A stretch of 64,000 nucleotides of DNA from Hofstenia miamia (Eukaryota > Xenacoelomorpha > Acoela), in contig SCFE01000109.1 in assembly GCA_004352715.1 (NCBI GenBank), positions 1,123,809 through 1,187,808 on the forward strand. Direction: 5' to 3'. Positions 34,805 to 46,797 of this stretch are shown here, piece after piece. The notes beneath the pieces were generated by a model that had not been told where the DNA came from, searched no databases, and saw only the letters and a program-made list of their open reading frames with translations. A program made the position numbers and the translations under genes. The stretch's first letter is position 1, and every line of letters starts with the position of its first letter.

Positions 34805-35461
34805 ATGGGTATGAAAACAGATAATGAAGAAAAAATACCTGAAATCAAAGAAGAAGACTATCAACACCTGAACCAAAGAGAAATAAAACAACTAAAAGAA
34901 GTATTGGAAAATCATAGCAGCATATTTAACTATGGTGAAATCAGTGTTGGAAAAGTCATCAGAGAAACACACAAAATTACAACCACCACAGACAAACCAA
35001 CCAACCTACCAGTAAGGAGAGTGCCTGAACAACTTAAAGACAAATACAACAGGATACTCAATGAACTTGTTGACAACAAAATTATAAGACCCAGTGAAAA
35101 TCCATATGCAGCATCAACAGTGTTCATCAAACAGTGTCAAAAATATAGACTATGTATTGATTTCAGAAAATTAAACAAAGTACCAAAGAAAGAATCCTAA
35201 CCAAGGATAGAGGACATGCTGTATGAGGCAAACAAACATAAATACTTCACTGTAATAGATTTATGTAAAGCCTACTGCTTGGCATTTATAAATGGAGTCA
35301 AAGACATACAAAAAACCACATTTATAGCACCATACAGATTATATGAATGGATCTACATGGTGTTCAGCCTGTGTAATACACCCACAATGTTTCAAAGATA
35401 CATTTCCACAATCCTGAAGAACAACCCAAATAACAATTTGGTTGTTTTATGTTGCTTATAG
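34805..35461 (+). pseudogene. Ty3/gypsy reverse transcriptase, N-terminal half
   Basis: RT motifs appear in order: IFNYGEISVGK, NKIIRPSENPYAAS, YRLCIDFRKLN, FTVIDLCKAY (motif A aspartate), then MVFSLCNTPTMFQR in place of FGLxNAPxTFQR (motif B). A TAA at about 35198 divides the frame without changing phase. The YxDD motif, connection and RNase H are missing because the element ends near 35450. Confidence 0.9.
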
Positions 35462-36002
35462 TTGTTTCATACCTTTGGTTGTTGCAGCAACCACTAACAT
35501 CATAATGACAACTTTAGTAATAAATAATCAGTGAGCAAATGCTTGGAAATATAACTCACTTTTTTCCTGTCATTGATGATATTTGGAGAGAGCTCATGCA
35601 AATAATTGGCAATGGAATTTGAAAATTAAAAGTTTTTTTTAGTTTTCAACATTATAAGTTTATAATAAACCTGAAGTTTTAAATTTTTATACCATTTATT
35701 TAAAAAAAACATTTTTTGAAATTTTTTTTTCATTTTTTCACACTAGTGATCTGAATTTTGATCAGAATTGTTTGAAATTTCAAAACAAGAATTTCACACA
35801 GCCACAAATTTTTTTTAAAAATATTTATTTTGAAATTCCAGGTTGGCCTTTAGATATTATATCTTAACTTTAGCAGGATACAGCAACAAAAATTTTAAAG
35901 ATATCACAGCTCCATTTGAATTTTTAATTAGAAAATTTCACTGAAAAAATTTGTTTCTCAGAATTTTTAGCTCTAAGGAAAAAACACTAACTTTGCAATA
36001 TT
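35462..36002. other. AT-rich stretch after element I
   Basis: T-rich and A-rich runs; no gene or element boundary was identified. Confidence 0.45.
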
Positions 36003-37330
36003 GATTTTAAAACAACTCTTTAGAACTTTTTAAAATGAAAAGATGATTGTATATTTGGAAACTAGATGTTCCAATTTACTTATAAATGTTTGCATTTTAT
36101 TGTTTAAGTCAACTGATTCATTTAACTTTCAAATTCTGTACACCTACTGCAATAAGGTTTTAGATTAATTTAATGTATTCTGTTATAATTTATTAATTGC
36201 AATTTATTTTCCTATACATAATATTTATTTAAATATTTCAGGTGGTATTTAATCTCTCTGTAAAACTGAAATCAAGAAATCTTTATATAAAGCAAGAAAA
36301 CCCACTACCAATTAAAATAAATACAATGGTATTATTTTATTATATTCTACTTGTGTGTACAGATTATAAAGCATTAATCTGCAAATATATATTAAATGAA
36401 ATATTTTGATTTATCTGGGTAGCTCTGAAAAAACTGATGGAACTGTAGCTCTGAAAAGAATTGATTAAGATAGCAGCTCTGAAAAGTACATCTTTACAGT
36501 GAACCCTGTGAAGATTTCAATAGAGTCTTCACTGAAATCCACTTCACGTCAATTGTGACGTCACAGCATGAATCCTCAAAATTTGCAAAAGCAATGCAAG
36601 AGCAAGACTATTATAATAAAATCAAAAGATTTAGAAATAGTCCTGCTCAAATGTTTATTTTTTGCTTTTTTCTAAAATCTTGTTTCTCAAGCATATATTT
36701 TCTCTAATTTCATCTCAAAACAGAATTTCTTGATTCTCAGTAGAGAATCTTAATCTAGTCTTGAAAGCTCTGCTTACAGCATGAATTTACAACTTAATTT
36801 TAATTTTTTGTAAATTTAATTGAAAATGCAAATTTTGTTAGATAGATTTTGAAATCACTTTTCAAATATTTTTTAAACTGAAAAGATCATTATATTTTCA
36901 GAATCTAGATGTTCAAATTTACTTATAAATGCTAACATTTTATTGTTTAAGTCAACTGAGGTATTTAACTTTTAAATTCTGTACAATTTAGTTCTGTATT
37001 ATATCAATTTAAGGTATTTCTAATCCTAGATTTTGCTTAAGCTATTGCTGATTTTAAGTAAATTCAAAGCTTGCAAGTCTATTGCTGAGCTTAGTTTTTC
37101 ATTTTGAGAAATGATTACAGCATCAATTTACAATTTAATTTCAATTTTTTGGAAATTTAATTAAAAACACAAATTTTGTTAGATAGATTTTGAAATTGTT
37201 TTCCAAATATTTTTGAAAATAAAAATGGTTATATATTCAGAATATAGATGTTTAAAATTACTTATTGATACTCACATTTTATTGTTAAAGTGAAATGAAG
37301 CATTTTACTTCAAAATTCTATGAAGTTTGT
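36003..37330. repeat. Three diverged copies of a 150-210 bp repeat
   Basis: Copies are at about 36003-36145, 36779-36990 and 37119-37330. Common landmarks are TTTTGAAAT, then ATCTAGATGTT, TTACTTATAAATG, CATTTTATTGTTTAAGTC and AAATTCTGT. Copies 2 and 3 share more upstream sequence (AATTTTGTTAGATAGATTTTG). Between copies 1 and 2 a short word TAGCTCTGAAAA occurs three times (36420-36485). Confidence 0.75.
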
Positions 37331-39994
37331 TCTGAATTACTATCTTTTAGGGTATTTCATTTTTGACTAATAAACTATAACAGACTGGCTTGGTGCACTT
37401 TTGCAGCAAAGTCTTAGCTTGGAGGATAAGCATGGAAACAAAGTAAGTTATTTGTTTGCCTCAGGTAACATAACACAGCAATTATCCTGGCAGCCCTGAA
37501 ATCTGGAGAAGAGTCCCTGCTAACATCATTGCTGCCACAAATTACTACTACAGACTCAAAAGCTTCCCATTTGAATATTGTAAACATCCACCACATTGAC
37601 ATAAAGAATGCCAATATTTGGGAAAAGCCCAGGTACCACACATCTTGCAAGATGTGAGGTACCCACAACAGCAACTCACCTATACTTTATGTACCTATCC
37701 CTAGCAAATGAAAATTTTAATTTGTCTCCTCTAAACACAAATTTAATGCTGTAATTTATTATATCAGAAAGTGCATTTGACTGATAAGTTGAATGTGCAT
37801 GCCAAGACATTTTTTAAAGCTTTTTTTACATTTCTTATTAAATTATTGAAATGTAGTCTGACTATATTTACAATATTTATATAAATTTTAAGAATCTAAT
37901 AGCATTTATAATATATAAATAATAGTCTTTACATGCAAATCAAAGTAATTTTAAAGTATAGTTAAGACGTTTTAATCAAATTAAAAATTTAAGTGTAGCA
38001 AAAAATTAAGGTATTTAGGGATTTTTGAATTTTAGTAATGGTCATTTAATATCATTCATTAAAATAAATTTTCCTTGCTCTATTTGACGTTAATTAAATA
38101 CAGCTAAAAAAATCAAATTAGTTTAATAGTACCAACAAACCTCCACTACAACACAAAGTGTTTTTTATTCAACTGTTTTTATTAAAAAAATTCAAATTTT
38201 TGAATTTTCATTCATTTCCAAAAATCTTAGCAAAACTATTGACATCAAAATTGAAAAAACAGAGAAAATGGCAATTATTAGAAAAAAGAAAATACAATTT
38301 TATTTAAAAAATACCCTATTTAATAGCTATTTTAGACAAAATTAGAAAAAATTGCAATCCTAATCAATCAAAATGATTTTCTTAGTTGAAGTTATAACAA
38401 TATCCATACTTTAATACCAATTTCAAGCACCATTCCTGATCTATATAAGCAAATATTAATCATACCATAGCTAAACAAATAATCTAAAAAAATTATATCC
38501 AATGTAGGAAATTAATTAAATATGAATGATGAAAAATGAAAACATTAAGTACAATCAAATACAAATGCTAATGCAAACTCAACCAATTCATAGTATAACT
38601 AAGTAAACAACTAAAATTGCTATTTTTGCTGTGAAGCTAAAGAGATATCTAATTGATTCCAATACATGCTGCAGTACAATAGGAAAAAGGTTCCAAAGGC
38701 AAGTGAAGTGAGCCTTTTGAGTGGGTCTTTTAAATTACATAAACCTCTTGATCACCAATTCAAAGAATACACCAAAACCACTCCTCCAACTTGTAGTTTT
38801 AATAATTTCCATCTAAAATAGGAATTTCATAAGAATGAATAAACAGAAATATGATATTTAAAACAGTGTTAAGTAGAAAATTAAACAGTGAGCTTTAGGG
38901 TTTCTAACTGCCACTTGATATGAAAATTCATGAAAACTTTAAGGAAATATTAAAATTAACAAGGATAGCCTCAATAAATAGACATTAATGCAGACCATAT
39001 TTGTAAATTCAAAATAGCATATAATAATCCAAATTGCTAATAATTCAAAGATAATAGTAGCTATCTAAATTTAATATAATGATATATATTTGACCCACAA
39101 AAATGAAAACACAAAAGGTTTGAAAAGCTTATTTATTTTATTGGGTGAGACAAATGTTGGGCAAAAGAGCTTTTGGGCAAGAAATCAATTTTGGCAAAAA
39201 ATACTATTGGGCAAAAATTACATTGGGCAAATAGTCTAATTAGGCATAAGTTATTAAATCTTAATACTTTTTCTGCTTGGAAACAAAATAGTTTTGTTTT
39301 AAATGTTTTCTAAACTTTACTTAATTAGGATTTGCTTATTCTAAGTTCCAAGATTATTTTGTTTTGTTGAATCAGGGGCTGGGAACTCTACCAGCACTAG
39401 GGAACTCTCTTTCCTCATTGCTTAGAGTGGCCATTTTCATGTCATCACAGAAAATAAGAGACAAAATCTAAATAACTTAGTAAGTTAGTCTAGGACTGAA
39501 TCACAATATTCTGAATACAAAAAATTCTATTGTAAACATATCAGTAAAACAATGCTATTGTTGTTAATCTAAAGCCAGTACATGACCCTCACCAACAGTT
39601 CAATCACACACAAAGTTATTACATTATCAAATTACAACAATTGCTAAAAAATATAGCTAGTTTTAATCATTTAATTTGTATACAGATTTCTAAGACAAAT
39701 CACAGTAGAAACTTTGATATGGGATGTATTTGATCTCTACTTTTTGTTCTGGTTTCTCAAACAACAGAACAATTACCTCATTTAATATTCATTGTTGGAT
39801 ATTATCATAATGGTAGAAACATTGTTGCAAAGCCTGAAAGATGATTGAGGAGATTTCTGGTTGAGCTGCTATTCTTCAAAGTTGACAACTCACTAGTTGC
39901 ACAGTTCTACTGATCAAAAACCTGTAATGATCAAGATAAAGATTCTCATTTTGTTATATTTTGTACAAATTCATTTCCATTATATTCACCATGT
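37331..39994. other. AT-rich stretch; weak SGNH-like fragment and a minisatellite
   Basis: On minus, 37414-37674 contains SVVVICGSNDVSRDSSPDF, similar to the GxND block of SGNH/GDSL-like domains seen in some retroelements. It is short and unconfirmed. At 39160-39240 the word TTGGGCAAA recurs about five times. Nothing else is supported. Confidence 0.4.
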
Positions 39995-40909
39995 TGTAGA
40001 GTCACTCAGGGCCCTTATTTTTGCTTTTATTTATTTAATGGCACTTTCCTTTTATTAATTTGGTGCTAATTTTTTATTTAATTCAGTGATTTTAATGATT
40101 TTTAGTGTTTATGAAATTAAGTTTCAAAGTAGTTATTAATAGTCCCCTTGATCAAGTTGAACATGTAATTGCTCATTTGAATTGTGAGGGAATTGAAGCA
40201 AATTTTGTAAAATGGTAAATATTTACCTTTTTCTTGTATATAAGTAGGGAAATCATTGTAGTAAATGTCAAATAAATTTTGTCTCACTGGATACCATTTG
40301 CTTTTTATTTACTAAATATCTTTAACCTTTTTAGCTATGGTATTGATTTAATAAGAATGCATTTGTAAGATCCAGAAATAATGTGGGAGGAACTCTGCTG
40401 AGCCTGGGGCAACAACTTGCCCCTGGACAGATGGTAGCCCATATTGTGGTTGCTTTAGGGCTAAGTATACATATAGGGAATAAAAACTGTTAACATCAAT
40501 CAGTTTGTACATGCACTTAATAACAACACCATGCAAATATAATATGCTGTTGGCAATTACATGTGATTATATTTTATTTAATGAGCTGAGATAAGAAGAA
40601 CATTGAGCTAAATTTGTTTATTAGGCTAGAAATTAATACTAGAGACACACAATTAGCACCTTGGCATGTAAGGATGGTTTTTCATGATTTGGCTTCAGCA
40701 TGATGCTGTGTGAATTGGTCACTATCTGGAATGCCTTCTTAGGGAATGGTTTTGGGTTTTTCTATAGTGAAATTGGTGAACTACCAATGTTCATTTGTTT
40801 TGTTGGAATGTGGGTCACTCTTGGTGATGGTAAATGTTTGCAACCTTCAGTCTGTACTATATGTTATCCAGTGAGGCTCAAGCAGTTAGACCTACCCCGT
40901 GATTCTACA
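39995..40909 (+). repeat. 5' LTR of element II
   Basis: The end is firm. 40759-40909 matches 43845-43995 at equal length (151 bp) and ends CTACA just before a TGG primer-binding site. The start is inferred: TGTAGAGTC at 39995 is the near-exact inverse of the terminal GATTCTACA, giving 915 bp. TATATAAG at 40237 and AATAAA at 40271 fit promoter and polyadenylation signals. Confidence 0.7.
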
Positions 40910-40925
40910 TGGTGACCCTGATGTG
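40910..40925 (+). other. Primer-binding site of element II
   Basis: TGGTGACCCTGATGTG starts immediately after the LTR. TGG complements the CCA tail of a tRNA. The tRNA is not identified. Confidence 0.75.
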
Positions 40926-41301
40926 ATTTAGAACTGTTCTTGGTGTTTTCTTACTGTATTTGGTTTTGTTCTTTCCATTAGGTGTGAGTCAGCTGGGATG
41001 GATTTCCCCTGACCATGATTTACTTCACAACCAATCAATGCACATTTTTACCTTGTACATAATTCTACACTTTCAATTCTGTGATCTGAAGCCATTACTG
41101 AGCCTCATATTGTTTTTACCCATTATTAGTGCCATATTGGCATTGTCTTGTTATTCTAGTAATTGGAATGATTGCCATACCTATACCTCACTGCTGTCTG
41201 TCTGCTTTTTATTTCTCCTATACAGTTGGATGTTTCTCCCACATTTTTGGAATTGTTTTTGGAACCTTTTTCTTATTTTACTTTTACTTGTTCTTGTTCT
41301 T

Positions 41302-41688
41302 ATGGAAATGGATTTTTCTATTTCTCATAATGGGACACCCTCTCTGGACATCCCCTGTGTGAGCATTGGCGGCCTGGATGCTGCACCTCACACTGTTGGA
41401 TTTGATCCTGTTGTCATTATACCTACACCTACTCCCACCAAACCTGTTTTTGCTATGTCTACACCCTCTGAAGTTTCTCAGCAAGAGATCCCCACTCCTT
41501 CTACCTCATCAAACCCATTTATTTTATATATGCCATCATTGCCTCCTCCAGAGTTACCAACAACTGAAGTTGAACAGATTAGAGAAGCCCTTTCCAAGCA
41601 GATTTCCCAGCACCACTCCTGTGAAGCCTGCCTTGATGCCTTGCAGGCAGAGCTACAACAACAAGCCACTGCAGCTTGGCAGTATTAG
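41302..41688 (+). pseudogene. Gag N-terminal region (element II)
   Basis: The frame from 41302 is rich in proline, threonine and serine (IIPTPTPTKPVF) and ends in a helical section (EQIREALSKQISQHHS). It stops at 41686-41688. The same composition resumes in another frame near 41830, so the gag start region is broken. Confidence 0.6.
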
Positions 41689-41829
41689 AGATTATTGCTT
41701 GATTTGATTTCTGCATTAGAGAGGCAAGTTCAAGAACCTACCCCTCCTTCTCCACTAATCTCACTAGGAGAACCTGAGTACATAGCTCATGCCTTTTTGG
41801 ATAATGCTTTTGATGCTCTCTGAAAGATT

Positions 41830-42621
41830 TTGAAGTATTATATCACAGATGTTTTCTGCTCACTTTTCTTGTGCTTTAATAGTACCTACCATGACTCCAG
41901 TGATGCTGACATTTGGTACCCCATTACCTCTTTCACAGTTGGAGGCCCTATATTCACCCAGTCAGCTCTCACACAAGTTTCAACATTAACCACCATAGCT
42001 ATGCAAGGACCTTGTACCCTGAGTGCACCTGTCAGTGTCACAGTTACTCCAACTGCTATGATCACTTCACCTCCTCCCCTGAGTAACCCTATCAAGTATG
42101 CAACAACTTATTGGCCATGCTTTACCCAGGTGACCTTTCCCACAGAAGCATCTGGAAGCGAATCAGCAAACCTTTTAAATCAACACTCCATGTTGCCCAA
42201 ATTTACTGGAAAAATTGATGAGATCTCACAGTCATTTGAAGAGTGGCTCTTCCTCATTGAGCTCACTTTGAAACAATATAAAGCCACTCAATTCCCCATG
42301 TATCTCCAAGACCTTGCATACAATCAGTACATGATGTTGGACAGAGAGGTCAAAATGAATTATCAACTACTCATTGGTCATTTTGAGGACCATTACAAGG
42401 CACCTCATATAAAACAGCAATATAAGACGCTCTTATGTGATATCTCCTTCAAAAAGGGAGATGATGTCATGACCTATATCACACAGGTCAACAGACTATT
42501 TCATCTTAGCAAGCTGATGCTGGAATACTCACAACATGATCTCTTTTCATATATCTGTCAAGGTTCCCCTCCACCATTCAGAGCCATCTTGAACTCAAGT
42601 GCAATCTGGAGGATGACTTGA
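41830..42621 (+). pseudogene. Gag capsid region (element II)
   Basis: After a threonine/proline-rich lead, the capsid core starts LPKFTGKIDEISQSFEEWL at about 42190. It continues through helices (HFEDHYKAPHIKQQYKTLL, VMTYITQVNRLFHLSKLML) and closes in DLFSYICQGSPPPFRAIL. This is the retrotransposon gag fold that builds the particle and packages RNA. The frame ends at 42619 and continues shifted from 42618, so there is a frameshift. It is more complete than element I. Confidence 0.85.
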
Positions 42622-43192
42622 ACTCCATTGTCAAAAAGGCAATCAGCATAGTCTACATGTTGCAAAATACAACTCACATTGAAAAAGATGCTGGAGATTT
42701 AAAGACAGGTCTGATGGCCCCCAAACCACCAACCTCCTCAAGTTCTGCTGTAGTGCAGAAGAAACCTGATAACAAATGCTGCAGACAATTAGGTCACATT
42801 CAGACCCAGAGTGGTGCAGTTATTCATCTAGTGGCTAATGAAGATGGTTTCATTATTGGAGAGCCATCAACTGAAGTGTGTACTCCCAATCCCCTGGTTG
42901 AGTCTGTCAGTCATTTAAATTAGATGGAGCACCACCTCCCAAAAACCATGTGCATGATGTCTTGGTGATCACCTTGTTATTCCATACCAATGTCATCCCA
43001 GCAGATGTGAACAGACTTTTAAATAATGTCACAATGGAAGCCTCTGCTTCTATAATAAGCAACACCTGTGGTGATAAGCTTTGCTTGGAGAGAGAGAGAG
43101 TCTATTGCTGTCTTCAGCAAGCTTGCTGGATGGTTGGGAAACACTATCTTGTTGAAAGTTCAGGTAAATAGTCTTGCCAGGAGTGGTTCTGA

Positions 43193-43853
43193 GTGGATCT
43201 CATTGTTATAGACACTTGTGATCAGCCCTTGCCATACAACATCATCCTCAGCAATGATTTTCTCAAAAAGAACGCCTGCATTAGAGACTATGGAAATAAT
43301 ACAATCTTGATCCATGAAAGTGAGCCTCAGGAGGAGCTTACTGCAATCTGTAACAAAGAAATTTTGTTAACACTATCTGAAAGTATTGTTGTGGAACCCT
43401 GGCACTGGCAACAAGTTGCTGTCATTGCTAACTCTCCTTTTGAGGGCAACATTATGATCTTTGGACAAAGAGGGAAACACCTTCTGGGCACACACTTTTC
43501 TCCAGACCTCTGCCATCTCTCCTTTGGCAGGACTTGTATCACTGTGCTCAACAGTTCTGCTCATCTGATCCAAATGGATCCAACCAAAATTTCTATTGTC
43601 ACCACTCTGGTCCAACTTGAAATGAAAGCCACTGCTTGACTGCTTGTTCTCACTGTGATTCACAATCTGTGTGAACCCAGTACGGATCCCAGTGGTAAAT
43701 GAAAAAACTCACAGACACCTGAGTCCCCAAGAACGCAATTTGCTTTCTGCTCTCTTGTGCCAGCACCAGGACATATTCAATTATGGCTCCATCAGCATTG
43801 GTAAGGCTGTCAGGGAACAACATGCAATTACAACCAAAAGGTTCTTTCTATAG
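43193..43853 (+). pseudogene. Pol protease-linker and truncated RT start (element II)
   Basis: 43193-43639 matches element I 34139-34600 (LPYNIILSNDFLKKN, IRDYGNNTILI). 43671-43840 is the RT entry (LSPQERNLLSALL, DIFNYGSISIGKAVRE), aligned with IFNYGEISVGKVIRE in element I. Coding stops where LTR sequence begins at 43845. Confidence 0.82.
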
Positions 43854-43995
43854 TGAAATTGGCAAACTACCAATTTTCATTTGTTTTGTTGTAATGTGGG
43901 TCACTCTAGGTGATGGTAAATCTTTGCAACCTTGAGCCTGTACTACATGTTACCCCATGCTGCTTGAGCTGTTAGATGTGCCCCAGAATTCTACA
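43845..43995 (+). repeat. 3' LTR remnant of element II
   Basis: This 151 bp is equal in length and closely similar to the end of the 5' LTR (40759-40909). The 5' part is removed by the internal deletion. It ends TTCTACA at 43995. Confidence 0.88.
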
Positions 43996-43997
43996 CT

Positions 43998-44575
43998 ATG
44001 AGGTAGTTTTTTAATGTTATACATGGGAAAATGTGCTTGTTTATTAGAGTTGTAATTGTTTAATGTTGTAGTTTTTTAATGTTGTAATTTTTTAATGTTG
44101 TAAATTATTAATGTCGTAAATTTAATTTATTAAATATATTTAACTTGGGTTAGGGTGTAGGCCTATAAAATATTACAGATTTTGGGTTAGGGTTTTGGTC
44201 TATAAAAAAATACAGAAATAAGGTTTCAAGTTAGGGTTTAGGTCTATCAAATAATACAGAAATATTTTTTTGATTTAGGGTTAAGGTTTAGGAAAATTTA
44301 TTTGAATGTTGGGTTTGGGGCTTAGGTTTATAAAATAATAAAGAAATAAGCCTTTAAATTAGGGTATAGGTCTATAAATGATGAAAAATAGGGTTTTGGG
44401 CTTGGGTTTAGGATTAGGATACATCCAGTTGAGACTTAGGGTTAAGGTTTACGACATAAGAAATACGACATTAAAAAGCGACGACATTAAAAAATACGCT
44501 TTTAAAAAATTAGACACTAAAACTATACGACTTTAAAAATACGACAATTTAAAACGACTTAAAAAAGCCACCCCA
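43998..44575. mobile_element. Element capped by inverted short tandem repeats with a TTAGGG-like core
   Basis: The left arm (about 44000-44130) repeats TTTTTTAATGTTGTA about five times. The right arm (44450-44570) repeats the inverse, TACGACATTAAAAA. Between them about six diverged 40-46 bp units of the form GGGTTAGGGTTTAGGTCTATAAAATAATACAG fill 44150-44450. It behaves as one palindromic-ended unit. No coding sequence is present. Confidence 0.65.
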
Positions 44576-45416
44576 TTTTCTATAATCAAAGTTCAAAACT
44601 GCGAATTTTAGCCTGCTTTCATCTGAAATTTCGATTTCGACTATACAAAGTTTTACGTTCAAAGGATTTTGTAAAGCCTGATTTAATGAAGGTTAGAAGT
44701 AGGCAACTCGGTGATATCGAGTATATTTTCGTAAACCCGAAAATACTTATGCGAAAACTGCCTGTCAAACTTTGGTTTTGGTGAAATATTTGAGAGGTCT
44801 CAAATTTTTTTAAAATATGCAGGAAAAACATGGGGATGGGTTCGGAGTCATATTTATTGTGTTGACTATACTTTTCAGAAAAGCTTTTATCATTTAATTA
44901 GTTTTTAATAACTTTTATTTAAGAGTGATGTATTTTATGAGTAAAATCATTATATCAAAATGTAGTTCATTTTCTAGTGGTAAATGTATGTTTATGAATT
45001 AAGTCTACTTGTATCTATTTGAATTATTTTTCCATGATGCTATTCGCATGTTACATAATGTAAATAATCGATAAGTATGCAACATAATGCTCAGGTAATG
45101 TGCCGAAATTTGTTAAACTTAATATTAATCCTAGAAATTTTAAATAATATATTAAAAATGTAAGAATAATTTTCTCATTTAAAAATGATCAGGTAATCTT
45201 GCAATTTCCCTCAGATTGCAGGAAATAGCTTCTAATTAGTGTTCGACATTGTATATGCTGGTATAAATTATACTAATCCATAGTAGTATATACTAGTACA
45301 TAAATTAAGTGATACTAGAATACATGCGATTAGAACCTAAGTGAAGACAGCAACTTGTAGCAAAGATTTTAATAGCTACCAGACATGGAATTGGTTATTG
45401 CAATGAGGGAAAGTTG

Positions 45417-45648
45417 GGCGCTACTGTACTTTAGGGGACCCAGTTTGAGTGACGTCATAAAATGGGTATTAAACTCTAACCTTAACCCTAACCCTACTCC
45501 CCAACCAATGCAATTATATTGCATTTTATCTTGTTGATTAATTTTTGCAAAATTTTTACGTTTTGGGGTAGGGATTGGGGTTAGGGTTAAAGTTTTATTC
45601 CATTTTATGACGTCACTCAAACTGGGTCCCCTAAAGTACAATAACGCC
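45417..45648. mobile_element. 232-bp foldback MITE with 8-bp target duplication
   Basis: The ends GGCGYTAYTGTACTTTAGGGG are inverted over about 100 bp and include GTTTGAGTGACGTCATAAAATGG. The flanks are GAAAGTTG (45409-45416) and GAAAGTAG (45649-45656), 7 of 8 equal. An 8-bp duplication is typical of hAT, and also of Merlin and P. The interior has TAACCCTAACCCT-like sequence in each arm. Confidence 0.85.
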
Positions 45649-45656
45649 GAAAGTAG

Positions 45657-46500
45657 GACATATTACTAGTTCTTAATTTCTTATTATCCGTGTATATATT
45701 ATCAGTTACACTTCATTTTTTATTACAAAAATGTAATTTTTTGGAAGGAAACCATATAGTTTCAACTATGTCACACATTGTATCCCGGTGATACATGCGA
45801 CCCGGCCAAATTTTGACACTGTAACCCGTCTGGACCCGGTAATATTACAAAGGTAAGTACCACAATGACCTGTTTTTAAATTTAAACTTTGCTTGCAGGG
45901 TTTTGCTAAGAGTATACTTTCATAGCAATTGTTATGAACAACACATCACGCTTTTCTTCATTGACATTCGAATGCTTAACCTTCAATTATAAAGAAGTTA
46001 TAATTTCCCATAATTTACGATATGAAACTAAAAACTATCGAATTACTTCTTATGGAGCAAAAAGTCCAATTCATGATTTTAAAATATCAGTCTGTGAAAG
46101 ATTGCGGCGTATCAAAATATTTAAGTTTAAAAAATAGATTCGTTTAAACAAATATAAGATACTAATATAATATACAATGTGAGTTCATTTGTTATTTTCT
46201 ATTATAGCGAAGAGAATGAATCCATGATATACCTTTAGTGATGGCAACGCCCTGAATGCTGGAAAAGTTGAAAATGTAGCCGATATGAAAAGAACGCTAT
46301 TTTTATGTTTTGTTTAACATTGATATTGGTTTCTTCAAATAGGATTTCAGAAATTAAGAAATTATAAGCAACGGAGTGCTATACCACAGTACTTAAACTT
46401 AACTTAGCGGTTCTTGAATGATTACTAGTATGAATTGATGAAATTTTGGTAACTACTTTTTGCAAATGATTTTCTAAGTTATCTGATTATCAATTTCTAT
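45657..46500. other. No gene seen
   Basis: AT-rich with no recognised domain. The 67-codon frame at 45934-46137 is unsupported. Confidence 0.45.
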
Positions 46501-46539
46501 AATTTTGAAATAACTGCAAACCAGCAGAGAAAATGGTTT

Positions 46540-46797
46540 TTGGGCCATGGAGACACTTATGCACTTATTTACAAGAAATCGATAAATTTCCTGTTACCTA
46601 TTGGTCCTCAGGGTTCAATTCGTGGTCCCCTTTTGTTCATAATCTTCATCAATGACAATAGATTCTCAGTCACTGTTCCAACTCTATGTATGCTTTTCGC
46701 TGATGATGACAGTTGCCTGTTTTCATCCAACCCTGAAGGTATTCGAACAGCTACAAACCTGCTCTTTTATAGTAGGTTTCAGCACATCAAAATCTGA
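46540..46797 (+). pseudogene. LINE reverse transcriptase core fragment
   Basis: GPQGSIRGPLLFIIFIND is RT motif B (usual GVPQGSILGPLLF..YIND). CMLFADDDSCLFSS is the catalytic motif C (FADD). The frame ends soon after, and another frame carries loose continuation. A 5'- and 3'-truncated CR1/Jockey-like LINE remnant on plus, opposite to the other LINE pieces. Confidence 0.85.

Larger units (their letters stand above)
32700..35461 (+). mobile_element. Ty3/gypsy element I, 5' two-thirds, decayed
   Basis: It has gag coiled coil, gag core, degenerate zinc knuckle, protease-linker and RT fingers/palm in the normal order. The same order and related sequence occur in element II (40.0-44.0 kb). It stops inside RT at about 35450, before the YxDD box, and no LTR could be identified on either side. 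Confidence 0.85.
39995..43995 (+). mobile_element. Ty3/gypsy element II, internally deleted, with LTRs
   Basis: A 5' LTR (39995-40909), a primer-binding site, gag, the protease-linker and the first codons of RT are followed without break by the last 151 bp of the 3' LTR. One deletion removed most of RT, RNase H, integrase and the start of the 3' LTR. No clear target duplication was found. Confidence 0.88.

Noticed and set aside
40910-40925. Naming the primer tRNA of element II
   Set aside because: The 16-base site cannot be assigned reliably without a tRNA set from the same genome.
43998-44460. Telomere or chromosome end
   Set aside because: TTAGGG-like words are embedded in a 40-46 bp degenerate unit with inverted caps and unique DNA on both sides.
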